From the NCBI RefSeq assembly GCF_031877795.1, contig NC_133940.1, positions 9,921,985 through 9,985,984 on the forward strand: DNA of 64,000 bases, written 5' to 3'. Below, piece by piece: positions 43,201-54,459 of the stretch (position 1 is the stretch's first letter; the number at the start of each line of letters is the position of its first letter). The DNA comes from Strix aluco (lineage: Eukaryota; Chordata; Aves; Strigiformes; Strigidae). The position numbers and the translations under genes were made by a program. The notes under the pieces are model-generated. The model was given only the letters and a program-made list of their open reading frames with translations, did no database searches and had not been told where the DNA came from.

Positions 43201-45468
43201 CAATTCTGAAATGGCATCTCCAGCTGAGTTTACTCTCCTAATGCACAGAAGGTTTTCTATGCCCCATTCTCTGTAACATTGTGTTGACATCTCCCTTTTT
43301 TTAACTAAGGCTTAAAGAGTCAGTTACACAAATCCACATGCTCCCTATGAGGTGTAAAAACATTTGCTGGCAGACTTGAATATAACGTATAGATTTGAAA
43401 AAGCAACAAAATCAAGCAAGCACTGTTCATACACACTCCCTGCTTGTAGCATGTTCCTGGGAAATTATACTAACAGTCTATAGCTTAATTTATAGAGAAA
43501 CTCTCAGACCATTTCTCAAATGTCACCCAGCCTACCTCCCCTGCTTTCTTCCCTTTGCCCTTTCACTTCCTCCTACTGCGATAATAAACTGTATCATGTA
43601 AGAAAACAGAGGGTAGATTCAGGAGAACTCAGAAATCTTGACACTGCTTTGGAAGAAAATAGGATGCAAGAATATGTCTTCTCTAAACCTTCCCCCTCCT
43701 CTCATCACCAGTGCTTAGGAATACATGAATAGTTTCTTGAACCACAGGGATAAAATTTATCCCAACATTGCAAGGAAGAGCCTTAAATCCCTGTTATGCA
43801 GCTGTAGTCATGTGCAGCAAGTCAGCAACAGGCCTGGGAAAAGATGCTGGTTTGCCAGGTACCATGATCCAGAGTGAGACAAATGTCCCCAGGTTGCATG
43901 GTAAGGGCTGCAGCTCCAACTCCACTAAGCTAGGAATCTTAAAAAAAAAAAGTCTTAGCACTCAAAAGCTGACTGGCAAAGAACCAGCCAAATTACAGCA
44001 GCATTAACCTGTGATGTGCTGGCAGGTATCCTTCCCGTGTAACCTAGTTGAATACAAAAATGGTCTCATAAAGTGTAAACTGGGAGAAAGGACACACTTG
44101 ACTGCAAGCTACTGTAACATTTTCTGGCAAATTATAGCAATAATATTTAACAGACTTCAATGAATGATGGCAGCCTCTTCTTACTAGTAAATATCAATTA
44201 AATTTAAGAAATGAATGTTCAGCACAAAGGGCTGGAACAGCAGATGAAAAGCCAAAGAATGGTAGTGAAAGCAGGATAGGCTGTATAACTCCTTGACATA
44301 CTATTTTGCTGAGGTTAGCTCTAGAGAGGGCGTCGAAGTTGTAAGCAAATAAGTATGTGCACTAACCTCCATTTTCTCCCACAGGCTTTTAAGCAGTAAT
44401 TTAAAAAGAACCTGTGAAATAAGATCCTCATTACTTGCTACAGTTTTAAGAGCTTAGAGCAGTGCAGCCACCCCAAATTCAGCAAAACAATGCAGTGGCT
44501 TAAACAAGCAGGTATATTGGAAATAATATTTGGTGCTCTCCTAATTTTCAGTTTCTGAATCATTAAAGATCCTGCTTGCAAGCTTTGTGGCTGAGTATGT
44601 ATTTTGGCAGTTTTATCTGCTTTTGGTTGGTCAGAAGAATGTTCAGAGTCTTGCATGACTGCTTGGCTGCGCGAGCTATGACCTGACGAGATCTCATGAG
44701 ATTTATGGGGGAGAACTGCAATAGTCAGCAGGAGTGAGGGAGGAATAGTAGTTAAAATGATCCTTGCTAATAACATCAGCTGCAAATCTCAGTGTCTGCT
44801 GCTCGCCAAAGAGATAGTTTCAAGTTCTAACCTGTAGCACTCCTTCCATTGCACATATAAACTGTCAACTAAGATATGGAGATAAACCCCTCCAGATGGA
44901 GAAGAATTTATTTGGCTTTATGCTTAAACTGCACAATAGATTGACCTTAAACAGACAGAAGAATTGGCATAGAAACTCATCTGAGGGAATGATGAGGGGA
45001 CAGGACTGCATTTCTACAAAAATTGATGTCAAGTATAAAACTTCATGCAATGTGTTTGAATTCATTTAGAAGAAACTGATGAAATCCAAATGGCATCTAT
45101 GCTTGTGGCATTGGCATTCCTTTTGAAAGCTATTTTAAACTTTAAGACGATGTATATGTATCTGTGTGTGCATGACTCAACATGATGCTGGTGGCATTCC
45201 AATAAAGTCAAGCTACCAATTCTTGAGTTTGGGCCATATCCAGAATTCATTAAAATCAATGACAGTCCTTCCACTGAATTCAACTCTTCCTATCACAGCC
45301 TAAGCTTGCAGTCTGATGTACAACAGGGACTACAGTCACGCTGTTTTGTCCCCTGTTTGACCTACTGCACAGCTTGATCTTTATGTTACGTAACTAAAGA
45401 TATTGAGACCAACCACACCACGTACACTGTCCACAGTACAAACATAAGGATTACTGAAAATCCCAGGG

Positions 45469-45564
45469 AAAATAAATAAATAAATATCTACTCTCCAGTT
45501 TGCTAAAGCAAAGTATACTTTCTTTTCATTCAGAGAGAGAGAGTTCATATAAATAAATAAATAA
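45469..45564. repeat. Compound microsatellite (AAAT)n, (AG)6, (ATAA)n
   Basis: Three simple repeats lie within 96 bp: an AAAT array at 45469-45485, (AG)6 at 45532-45543 and an ATAA array at 45548-45564. Confidence 0.85.
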
Positions 45565-46468
45565 GAATGAATCTCTAACACAAACAGAATCAAATACAGC
45601 AACTATTCTGGTCAAAGTTGTAGTGGATTTTAGCAGAGATTAAGCAGTAACGATTAAAGATGTGTTTGTTGGTATTAAACATATTAGACTCTCTCCCATG
45701 TACACGAAGTATTGTTCACTGAGTGCCCATTTTCACAGCTGTTCAAAACTGAGTAACATCTTAGCCCTTCTCTTAATGCTTATGCATGATTCCAGTATTT
45801 GCACTTGCAGCTAGTGCTTTCTTGTGAAATGTTCTAAGTCATCATTGATCTCTAAATAAATTTATCCAGAATCTAAATAAATGGGCCTGTATTAAGCAGG
45901 TCTCTGGACCAAGTACAATTTCTCCTTTCTCCTTTGACTGTCATACATCTTCTGGTAAAAGAAAACATAGCTGTGCATTTGTCTGCAGCAAATTCTCTGA
46001 CTGGTAAATTAAGACACATTTCAAGTGGAGACAAATATTAACTTTGAAACAGAAGCCAATGCCAGTAAAACTTCTTAAGTTGTAAATCTTAACTTTCGCT
46101 GGTTAAGTCTGCGCTTACTGGCTCCCAGGAAGACTAAAAAGAAGTCTGAAAGGGGATCTACTTCCCAAATGTGTGAATACATCCAAAAACCTGTGCTGTG
46201 GGTTCCAAAGGACAAAGAGTTTTGAGTCATCAAATCTGCACCGGGCATATCTCCTTCTTTGTGGTCAGAGGAATCTGTGACATTTCATTTTCAGAAAACT
46301 TCCATCAAGTCTTTGATGGAAACACAAGCAAACAGCTCAAGTGGAAAAGTCTTCCAACTCACAATGATCTAAAAAAAGAGGTGTTTACTTTTGGTTCATG
46401 TAAAATCCAAGTAACTTGGTTTTGCATAGTGGAAAAAGCATTTCTATACATACATAATCACATAAAGC

Positions 46469-46482
46469 TATATATATATATA
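46469..46482. repeat. (TA)7 dinucleotide tract
   Basis: Seven TA units followed by CAC, in AT-rich intronic DNA. Confidence 0.8.
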
Positions 46483-47599
46483 CACTAAACTTGAGTCAGT
46501 CATAAAGTCCAAAGTAAGAAGAAGTGCTTTGCACCTTCTTATACTATAGTAAGAACCAAGTCAACTTTGAATTTTGCAGCTATGGACCCAAATTCTCTGT
46601 TGGGCTGGACAGTTCTGGAATCCTTCCAAACCTCACATCGCTTCTGTGCAACTGGGCTGCATTTTTTTATGTGGGAGCTCAGTCTGGAGAACTGTAACTA
46701 TGTTGATCTTGTGATAAATCATCTACTGATGTTCTTTAGAAACAGATGAGCAATTTCACTAAGTCAATGTAACTTTTCAGGTGCAATATTCTTCAGGAAT
46801 TGGCCTGAAGCACTAGCAATGTCCAAACCATAACCAATCAATCAACCAAACAGTGCAAAAAGTGATTTCATGCCCATGAAACCACTGGTTTAATTTTTCA
46901 TTGTATTTGTTTTATAACAGCAAGACAAATATATATTTGCATCTCTCACCTTATAATGCATCTGTAAAGGTACTGGAGTCCTAATTATCATTCATTATAT
47001 TGTGTGAGAGAAAAAGAAATAGAAAACCCACGTTCATGAAGCTGTTAATAAAAAATAATGCCATCAAACTTGTCTGTTTTTTCAGAAGAACAACTCAAAG
47101 TGTAAAAGATCTACTGTGACTGTAATCCCAATAAACTCAGAATATGTGCACTAGGGTACCTCTGTCCAGTTCTCCAATCTGCTACACCAGGTCTGAAATT
47201 AATAAAACTCCATCCAAATCTGCATCAGACAAGCTCTGATGATTGCGTGGGTCTGAGGAGAGAGATCTCCGTAGGATGTGGTGCTAGGACACGGCACAAT
47301 GGCTGGAAGGGGAAAGGGACATTTCAAATGACATTTCCAAGAAAGCAGTTGGACTAGACTATGGAAAAGATTGGAGGTGGCTTGCTGGGATTCTTGCGTA
47401 CTCCATGCTCATATCCTGCCTGCAGCTGGTTACCTTGATGAAAGCACTTGCCCTCGCATGAGCCACTCCTACTTGCACAAGGATAGTGATTAAGACTTGA
47501 CTCCTGCATACAGCTGTTTTTGTAAGATCTAGCTCTTCAGCTATGGAGTGTATCGGCAAAATAATCATGGAAGACATGACACAGTGGGTGTCTTTTCGT

Positions 47600-48850
47600 T
47601 CTACTACAGGTTATGGACCCTACACCGCTCCTCTCCCATCGGCACTGCACGCTCGCTCTGGGGTCCCCTGGCTTCGCCCAGTCCCCGAGACCCGTTAAGC
47701 CTTCGCACCCGGGAGACAGCCAGCAACCCCACTCACGGTAAGAGACACAAAATAAAGTCCAGCTCGTATTAATAACCGTGACTACGCCGGCTAGCTAACA
47801 GAGGTTAAAACATTGGCTTAGGGCATAAAACGTAGAGCTCTGGCGCTGACAGACGGCGAGCCTGTGGAGCAGGAGGAGGGTGCCGGTGCAGCCCCCGTTG
47901 GCGGGAGGGGCAAGCAGGCGGCAGCCAGCGGGTGAAGCACGGAACAAAGAGCGCACCGCTGCAGGCTCACGCCGCCGCAAGCACCCCTCGGCGTTACCCC
48001 GACACCGCCAGGCACGGCGGCTTCGCGGGTGCGAAGTCCGGCCCGAGCAGCTCCCACCGGCACCGGCCCCGCTACGCCGCTGCCGCGGGGCAGGGAGGGA
48101 GGGGCGGGCGCGGCGGCCGGGAGCCGTTCCCCCGCCGGGACAGCGGGTTGGGAGCGCGGTTACCGCCTCCCCCCGTCCCCTCCACCCGCCCCCACCCCGG
48201 TCCCCCGCCGCCACTCACCGGCCGCCGCCCGAGCGCCTCGCGCCGCTCCGCACCCGCCGCCCACCGGCAGCCAGCGCGCCCCGGGCACCGGGTCTCGTGC
48301 AGCAGGTAGCAGGCCCCACCCCCCGCGCACCGTGCTGGCGGCGCCGGCGGCGGCGGGGGGTCCCTGGCGGGAGCGGGCGGAGCGGCACGGGCGGCGCGAA
48401 GGGCCGGGGAAGGGCGGCGAGGGCCCGGCGGAGCCACCGCGCTGGGCCTGCCCGCCAGAGCCGCCCGCCCGCCGCCTCACGGAGCTGCCCTCGGCCGCGG
48501 GAACCGCGTGAAATAACCGGGCGGGGGTTGCCGGTGCAGGAGTTTCGGCTCTTTCTCTTGCCTTTGCGGGACGGGAACTCGGCGCTACCTCCAAGGCTTC
48601 CCCCGTGCTTTGGGGTCCGCGGAAGGTTCCAGCCTCGGGCCTGCGAGCCCTTCTGCTGTGCGGGCCAGCCCGCGGCGGGCGTGAGGGCAGCGGGCGGTTG
48701 GGTGGCCGAGGCCTGAGGCCCGGCTGCGGGGCAGGCCGACGCCTGCCTTCAGCGCGCTGCCCAGGCCCTTCGCGGCCTTCTCGGCCTACGGCATTCGCGC
48801 AACATCTTTCGAGCTGCGGGATGTTGGAGGGTCTGAAAGTTTTTCCCACT
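47600..48850. promoter_or_regulatory. CpG island, probable KIAA1210 promoter
   Basis: Base composition shifts abruptly from AT-rich to strongly GC- and CpG-rich at about 47.6-47.9 kb and back at about 48.85 kb. A minus-strand splice donor of good consensus (CGGCCG|gtgagt) sits inside it, as expected for a non-coding first exon of the minus-strand gene. No TATA box is evident. Long open frames in the island are composition artefacts. The boundaries are judged by eye. It could also drive a divergent plus-strand transcript. Confidence 0.75.
48219..48400 (-). other. KIAA1210: Candidate KIAA1210 non-coding exon 1 (3' boundary only)
   Basis: The donor gtgagt starts at 48218 on the minus strand, so the exon's last base would be 48219. 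The transcription start is not visible, and the right-hand coordinate given here is arbitrary within the CpG island. Joining this exon to 17957 gives a GC-rich leader ending TGACTATATC before the start codon. The alternative is one or more intermediate leader exons, or a different promoter nearer the coding exons. Confidence 0.45.
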
Positions 48851-51800
48851 GAGGACGTTGCATAACTAGAACAGCTGGAAGTGCGTCAAGCTGGGAAATT
48901 AACGGCGTGCTCCCTTAACGTGTTGAAAACTGGATTCCACTGGTGCATTATTTAGCAATCTAACTTTGTATCAAACCAAGCATGACTGAACCGTCTTCAA
49001 CTGCTTAATAAAATCAGAAAGCCAAAGATAAAAGGAACCATTTGTGGAACAGACAAATTTGGCTTGCAACTGGGAGTGTATCTAACTAGATACCTAGGTG
49101 ATTTTGGAAAAAAAACCTTCTACGTGTCTTCCTACTGCGGCTTTCTTCTTTATACTCAGTCACCCCAATCTCGTCTGTCCCACTTTGGATTTGACCACCT
49201 AACTAAAGCAGACCAGAGAAAGGCAGCAAAAGCCCTCTTTGGAATCAGCTAGGGTGTTAGAAGCACATTTCACCTAAATAAGCTCAAACTGAGATGAGAA
49301 TCCATGCCTATCTTGTTGCGTTTCTGCAACTGAAGTGTTGCAAGGTTACAGCTAGAAAACTAGTTTATTGCTACCGCCTTTCTTCTAACCTTTAAATCTA
49401 TTAACACTGAAGTTGGTTGTCAGTGCACATTGAAACGCACTGACCTGCTCTATAGCAGACGTAGCACTCCATCATAGCAGCAGAGAAATAACAGGCCCTA
49501 CTTCAGGGATACAGAGACATGTGTGAAGACAGCTCACGCATTCCAAAATGCAAAGTGAATGTCTCCAAAGTAAGTAAAAATCGGTCCTTGTGAAGAACAC
49601 ATGTACATGCAATGGATACCATTTCCCTATCCGACACTAACGCAGCACAGAGAACATTTCCTACTCCAACAGTGCTACTGATTTGACTCAATCTGTGAAT
49701 GCACCAAGTTTCCTTCATGTCATCCAGTTATATTTGATACATAAAACCCTCCTGGCTCATCAGACCTGTAAACAAATCCAAGGAGTTATTGTCAGGAAGT
49801 CAGGGATTTTATTTACTCTTTCAACATCAATCAGTGTGCTTTCTAGGGATACTGAGACTGTTACATTGCAAGAATCACACGCAGACTTATGTTTTCTTTT
49901 TTCCCTGCCTCTGCCAGAAGTATCTACAGCTTGTCCAGATTGTTTTTGACATCTGCTGCTTTTCAAAAAAAGAGCCCATATTGAGAATTCACACCCGGAT
50001 TTTCATCTATAGTTAAAAGACAAGACATCTCCAAAACTTCCTACCATAGTTGCCATACATACTTGACCAATCAAGCTTTCTTGTCACGGTGACTGTCAGT
50101 CCCATTCGGCATGACTGAATCAAAAACCGTAGTCCTGGCAGCCTAAGAGACAAGCAAACAAGGGGTAAGATGGGGGGGGGAGGAGATTTTAGTTGCAAGC
50201 TCACATCAGTATGTTTCCAAGAAAAGCAATTCTCCAGCATGAGCAGTCTCTGCCTTTCCAACCCCCCTCTCTAACACATTTTCTAAAACTTGGTAAAAAT
50301 TCCCATCTGGAGCTGTTTTATGCTGCAGATGTTTACACATATATCTCCAGGAATGACAGGATCTTGATAGCCTTCAGCATAGTATCATTTTCACATTGCA
50401 AAGTTCTTTCTTCTTGCACTTAGCTGGATGAAGAGCACAGCTAGAAAGTCAGAAGATGCAACTGAAAAATAAACAGAAATGTGCCAGAGATGGAAATAAA
50501 AACTAAAAAAAGGAAGTCCAGCAGAAAGATGGTCTATGCTTTTGATCTGAGGACTAGATGTAATTCAGGGCATTCCTAGGTCAGGTGCCTGCTCTGCACC
50601 TGGAACAGACCCACTCTAGCAACAGCTTAATATACTGCCTGCTGCCAGCTTTAAGAGTACATTTGACCTGCTGGACCTCTGCAGTTCAGGGAGGGGTTGG
50701 CATAGATAGGCACTAGTCAGCAGAAGAAGAGTGAGATTCCAGCATCTCATTATTCCTGTCTTTTTCCTTGTTAGTAAGTTAAATTACCAGGAGGGTGAGG
50801 AAAAAAAAAAAAAAAAAGAGAGAAAGAGAGATATTTTTTAAAAAGAGGGCAAAGTAATAGCTGTGTTACCCTAGCTGTGAGAAGCAGGCAGGTACGATAG
50901 AGCCTGCCTATGTAGATGTATTGGATGGTCTCATATAATATGTTGTCTCTCTCTAGAAGGCCTGAATTCCTTGTGTCCTTGTAAGGCACATTTAAACTTG
51001 CTTTTTAGTTTCTTTACTTAGAGAAGTCTACAGATTCCAAGAAGCCATTGGACCACAAGGCAAAAACTTCTCTCTATGGCTGCTGCATGGTGTTCCGAGC
51101 TGTTTGTAATGGCAACCCTATGGTACATTACTGAAGTCTCTCAAATTCTCAGGTGGGAGTTGCAAATCAGACTTTAGGCTGGACAGTAAAGACCTAACTT
51201 GCCAGTGGTTTTATTCATCAACAGTTCTCAGTAAGCTCAAAGACTGAGATACCTCATCTGTACTTCAGAAACGCTGGGTCTTGGCAGATCAAATGAAAGC
51301 CAGCAATAGTTTCAGGTGACCAGCAGCTCTGGGAATCTGCTCACAGGTAATGCAAATTAGGCATCGGTATCTTTGCAAACTTCTGAAAACTTTCTTGCAG
51401 TCATAGTTTGAATTTAAATTGTCAATCAGGTAAGTCAGAGAAAGGAATTCCTGTGGAGGGCTTCCAAAGGAACAATGAGAGAACATGAGGGCTAAAACCA
51501 GCTTGGCAACAACGGTCCCCATGTACTCGGCCAAGGTAAAGCGTTATCACAGGAAACCTAGGCAAAGCACACTTTGTTTAGAAGCATTAAATATGCTCCA
51601 AAAGATTCATTAAATCTACCAGACAAGTTCCAAAGTAGAGATAGAGCAGTAAGAAGAATGCTGAGGTGTAGTAGAGCTAATTTTGCTTCATCTCCAACAG
51701 ATTTATGCTGGTTATCAAAAAAACAAGTAGGAATATTTTAAAACTATTTGAACTACTCTGATTTGCAAGGATATGAAAGTTATCTGAGTTCCAATGTTTT

Positions 51801-53640
51801 CTTCAATAAATAAGAAGAAAGCATTGTATTAGAACTGCTTTATCAACCCATCTCGTAGATGTTGTTATCAGGAGGGTTTCAAGGAGGAAAATGTTGTTGT
51901 CTATAGAATGGAGAGGAAAACCTGTGTGGGAGCATAGCTAATGCCTGTGGTATTTAACAGGAGCTGGGGCCAACTCCATTCTGACTAGAACCTCTGTTCC
52001 TTTTAAAGGAATTGCCAAGCTTGCTAGCAAGAAATGTATAACAAAGGGCTCATGGATTTTGATAATTCTGACTGATGTACCATAATTTTATTTATGCCAA
52101 TTTATTTCTAAATAACTGTTCTTATTTTTTTCTTAAGAAAGATGCATTCTGAGGCTTGTGAATATTTTTTTATATGCTGCAAGGTAAAAAAAGAGCTTGA
52201 AGTTTGGCAGCTGTAACTTGCAGTACCAGTGCTCGTGTGGCAGATAACTTGAAATTCTATCAATCTTGGCAATGTTCCTGGCCCCTCTTTATCTAAGAAT
52301 GAACTGTCCTTGGATGGTTCCTCTAGGATACTAGGCATAAACAGAGCTTCTTTTCCCCTCCCTTCAGCATCTGGTTCATGGTCAAATTCAGGGTTGGTGT
52401 TGTTTTGGAGTTTGGGTTTTTTCCTCTCTCTTGAACAAAATGTATTGTAAAACATGAAAGAAAAATCTCCCTCCAAATTGCTGTTTTTTTCTACATCTTT
52501 TCCTGTAAAATGTAATATCAACACAATGAAGTGTGATAGTGTCATATCTACACTGAGCAGAATGAACTGTCATCTGGGTAATACAGCTCCTAGTTTGAAT
52601 AATTCTAAAGTTTCAGAGATTTGTCTAGTATCCTAAATAGGTGAAAACGCAGACCTAACTTTATTACCAAATACAAATCTCAGTCATCAGATCAGTGAAA
52701 CAATGAGTTTTTCGAGTTACACAGCAGGTGGAAGCAAAGTCAGCGTACACCATGAAAGGACAGATGAAGGTCCAAATGCTGATCTATAAACAAGGAGCTT
52801 CCCAAATCAGACAGCAGGTGGAACCAAACACCCGACCTTGCAAGAGCCAAGGTGTTTAAACACCTTAGTACTGAGAGGCCGTCAATGTATTCCAAAAGGC
52901 ACTCTTTATCAGTAGCCCCGGTGGCCCACAGAGTTAAATTTTACCTAACACTGAGAACTAGAAAGTAAATTAAATGCACTGCTTTCGATTTTATTTAACT
53001 AAATGTCCCAACGATAGGTTCGGTAAAAGCAGCCTTCATCCACTGAAGCAGTGATACGAACCGCCAAGCTGCAACGCAAGACCCAGGCTGGCACACTGCA
53101 TTTCCTCCCCGTGTGCACCCCGAGTGGCGTTACTCACTTGTGAGGAGGAGAACGATGATATTCTGACCGGGCGTTCATTTGTGTTCTTTCTGAAGGACAG
53201 TGAGGATGCAATTTGCAGACACAACTACTTCAACCCGAAACATCACTTCTGCTTTCTCACACCTGACACCAAGGAGCAGATGACACCAGTAGTACTCAGT
53301 TCTGTTCAGGGCTCCAGCTGCTCCATGTGAAAACCATATCGAGTAGATACATCCAGTCAGTACTTCCTTCATCTTAAGGTTTACTTCCCAAAAATTTCCA
53401 CTGAAAAGAAGCCTGAATAAAGAAGTCCGCGACTGGACACTTGTCTTTTTCATGTTACAACAGCACCCTGTGGTTGCTGCTTCTGTGGGTTTTGAGGGCC
53501 AGGGGGTATTACCTGAATGGGAAAAACCCATAAGTCTGGCAATTTCCTCCCTTTTCTCCTACTTTAAGTTTGGCACGATCGCCAGTAAGCACTCCAAAAA
53601 TACACAGCCCGGTCAGAAAGGTGAAGATGTGCCCTTGCAC
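48851..53640. other. Intergenic region between divergent promoters, no gene seen
   Basis: About 4.8 kb of AT-rich DNA. It has a G9 run at 50172-50180, an A17 tract followed by GA-rich sequence at 50801-50830, and an 18-nt near-repeat (acagcaggtggaa.caaa) around 52722 and 52812. Open frames up to 145 codons (52108-52545, minus) have no recognisable domain and are not longer than chance predicts. Confidence 0.7.
50801..50830. repeat. A17 tract with adjacent GA-rich repeat
   Basis: Seventeen A followed by a GAGAGAAAGAGAGA purine stretch; the complementary strand is a long polypyrimidine tract. Confidence 0.85.
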
Positions 53641-53860
53641 TGGAGGAGCGAGGCAGGGAAGGGGCCGGCTGGCTCCGACACGGGTCTAACGCAACTCCGA
53701 GGTTATTTTTGTCAAAATCTCTGTCAAACCGTGTGCCACGGAGCTGCTGCAGCGGCCTGACCTGACCTGCTGCCGCCTCAGCGGGGAATGGCGGCCGGCG
53801 GCGCCCTCGGCGGAGCCGTCCTCGCCTCAGCTGCGGGCCGGGCCGCGGGTCTCCGCCACG

Positions 53861-53900
53861 GCCGGGCTCACACCGCCACCGCCGGGCTCACACCACCACC
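53861..53900. repeat. Tandem 20-bp duplication in PGRMC1 promoter
   Basis: Two adjacent 20-mers, gccgggctcacaccgccacc and gccgggctcacaccaccacc, differ by one base. Each carries a CACACC motif. Confidence 0.92.
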
Positions 53901-54047
53901 TACCGTCGGAGGCGGGCGAGACGCCGAGCGGCGCCGCGTCCCCGCCTCAGCCCGCCCTCGGCCCGCCCTTCCTCCCGCCGCCGCCGGCCCCTCCGGGCCG
54001 GGCCGCCTCCTCAGCCCGCCCGCCCGCCGGCCGGCCGCGTCCCGCCC

Positions 54048-54063
54048 CCTCAGCGCGCTGAGG
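54048..54063. promoter_or_regulatory. Perfect 16-bp palindrome upstream of PGRMC1 ATG
   Basis: cctcagcgcgctgagg is its own reverse complement and ends 71 bp before the start codon. If transcribed it would form a GC-rich stem in the 5' UTR; otherwise it may be a dimer-binding promoter site. Confidence 0.85.
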
Positions 54064-54134
54064 CGGGCCGGAGCCTCCTCCCTGCCGCCGCATCGCGCCC
54101 CGGAGCCCGCCGTGCCGGAGCGCAGCCGAGCGCG

Positions 54135-54459
54135 ATGGCTCGCGAGGAGGTGGCGGTGGCCGGCGAGGAGGCGGCGGCCGAGGGGGGCGGCGGCGGCCTG
54201 CTGCTGGAGATCGTGGGCTCCCCGCTCAACCTGAGCCTGCTGGGCCTCTGCCTCTTCCTGCTCTACCAGATCCTGCGGGGCGAGCGGCCCGCGGCGCCGC
54301 CGGGCGAGGCGGACCCGCCGCCGCTGCCCAAGATGAAGCGCCGGGACTTCACGCTGGCGCAGCTGCGGCCCTACGACGGGGTGCGCGACCCCCGCATCCT
54401 CATGGCCATCAACGGCAAAGTCTTCGACGTGACCCGCGGCAGGAAGTTCTACGGGCCCG
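54135..54459 (+). CDS. PGRMC1: PGRMC1 coding exon 1
   Basis: It begins at an ATG with G at -3 and +4 and encodes the luminal or N-terminal tail, the membrane anchor and the first third of the b5-like domain through KFYGP. The donor is CCCG|gtgagg; the exon leaves one G. The open frame continues past the donor, but the homology stops there, so the donor is taken as real. The GPxG region is completed by exon 2, giving an Asp where human has Glu (KFYGP-D-GPYG). Confidence 0.95.

Larger units (their letters stand above)
17958..48218 (-). other. Long KIAA1210 5' intron (inferred), about 30 kb
   Basis: Exon 17881-17957 begins with an acceptor in the leader, so an upstream exon must exist. The best candidate donor is at 48219/48218 in a CpG island. 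The interval between holds no confidently identified gene. It includes homopolymer tracts (A16 at 20412, G19 at 28225), AAAT and TA microsatellites near 45.5 and 46.5 kb, and two minus-strand exon-like segments (36447-36617, 41324-41467) that could be extra leader exons. Additional undetected 5' exons are possible. Confidence 0.55.

Noticed and set aside
46511..46542. Small imperfect hairpin considered as a microRNA
   Set aside because: Arms are only about 10 nt with a bulge, too short for a microRNA precursor.
47880..48716. 278-codon plus-strand open frame in the CpG island
   Set aside because: Pro/Arg/Ala-rich low complexity, with several other frames open over the same GC-rich DNA on both strands; stop codons are rare here because of composition.
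48160..48849. 229-codon minus-strand open frame across the candidate first exon
   Set aside because: Same GC artefact. It crosses the 48219 donor and after splicing would be out of frame with KIAA1210.
52108..52545. 145-codon minus-strand open frame in the intergenic region
   Set aside because: Looks somewhat protein-like and hydrophilic, but has no recognisable family and no promoter or splice context, and its length is within chance.
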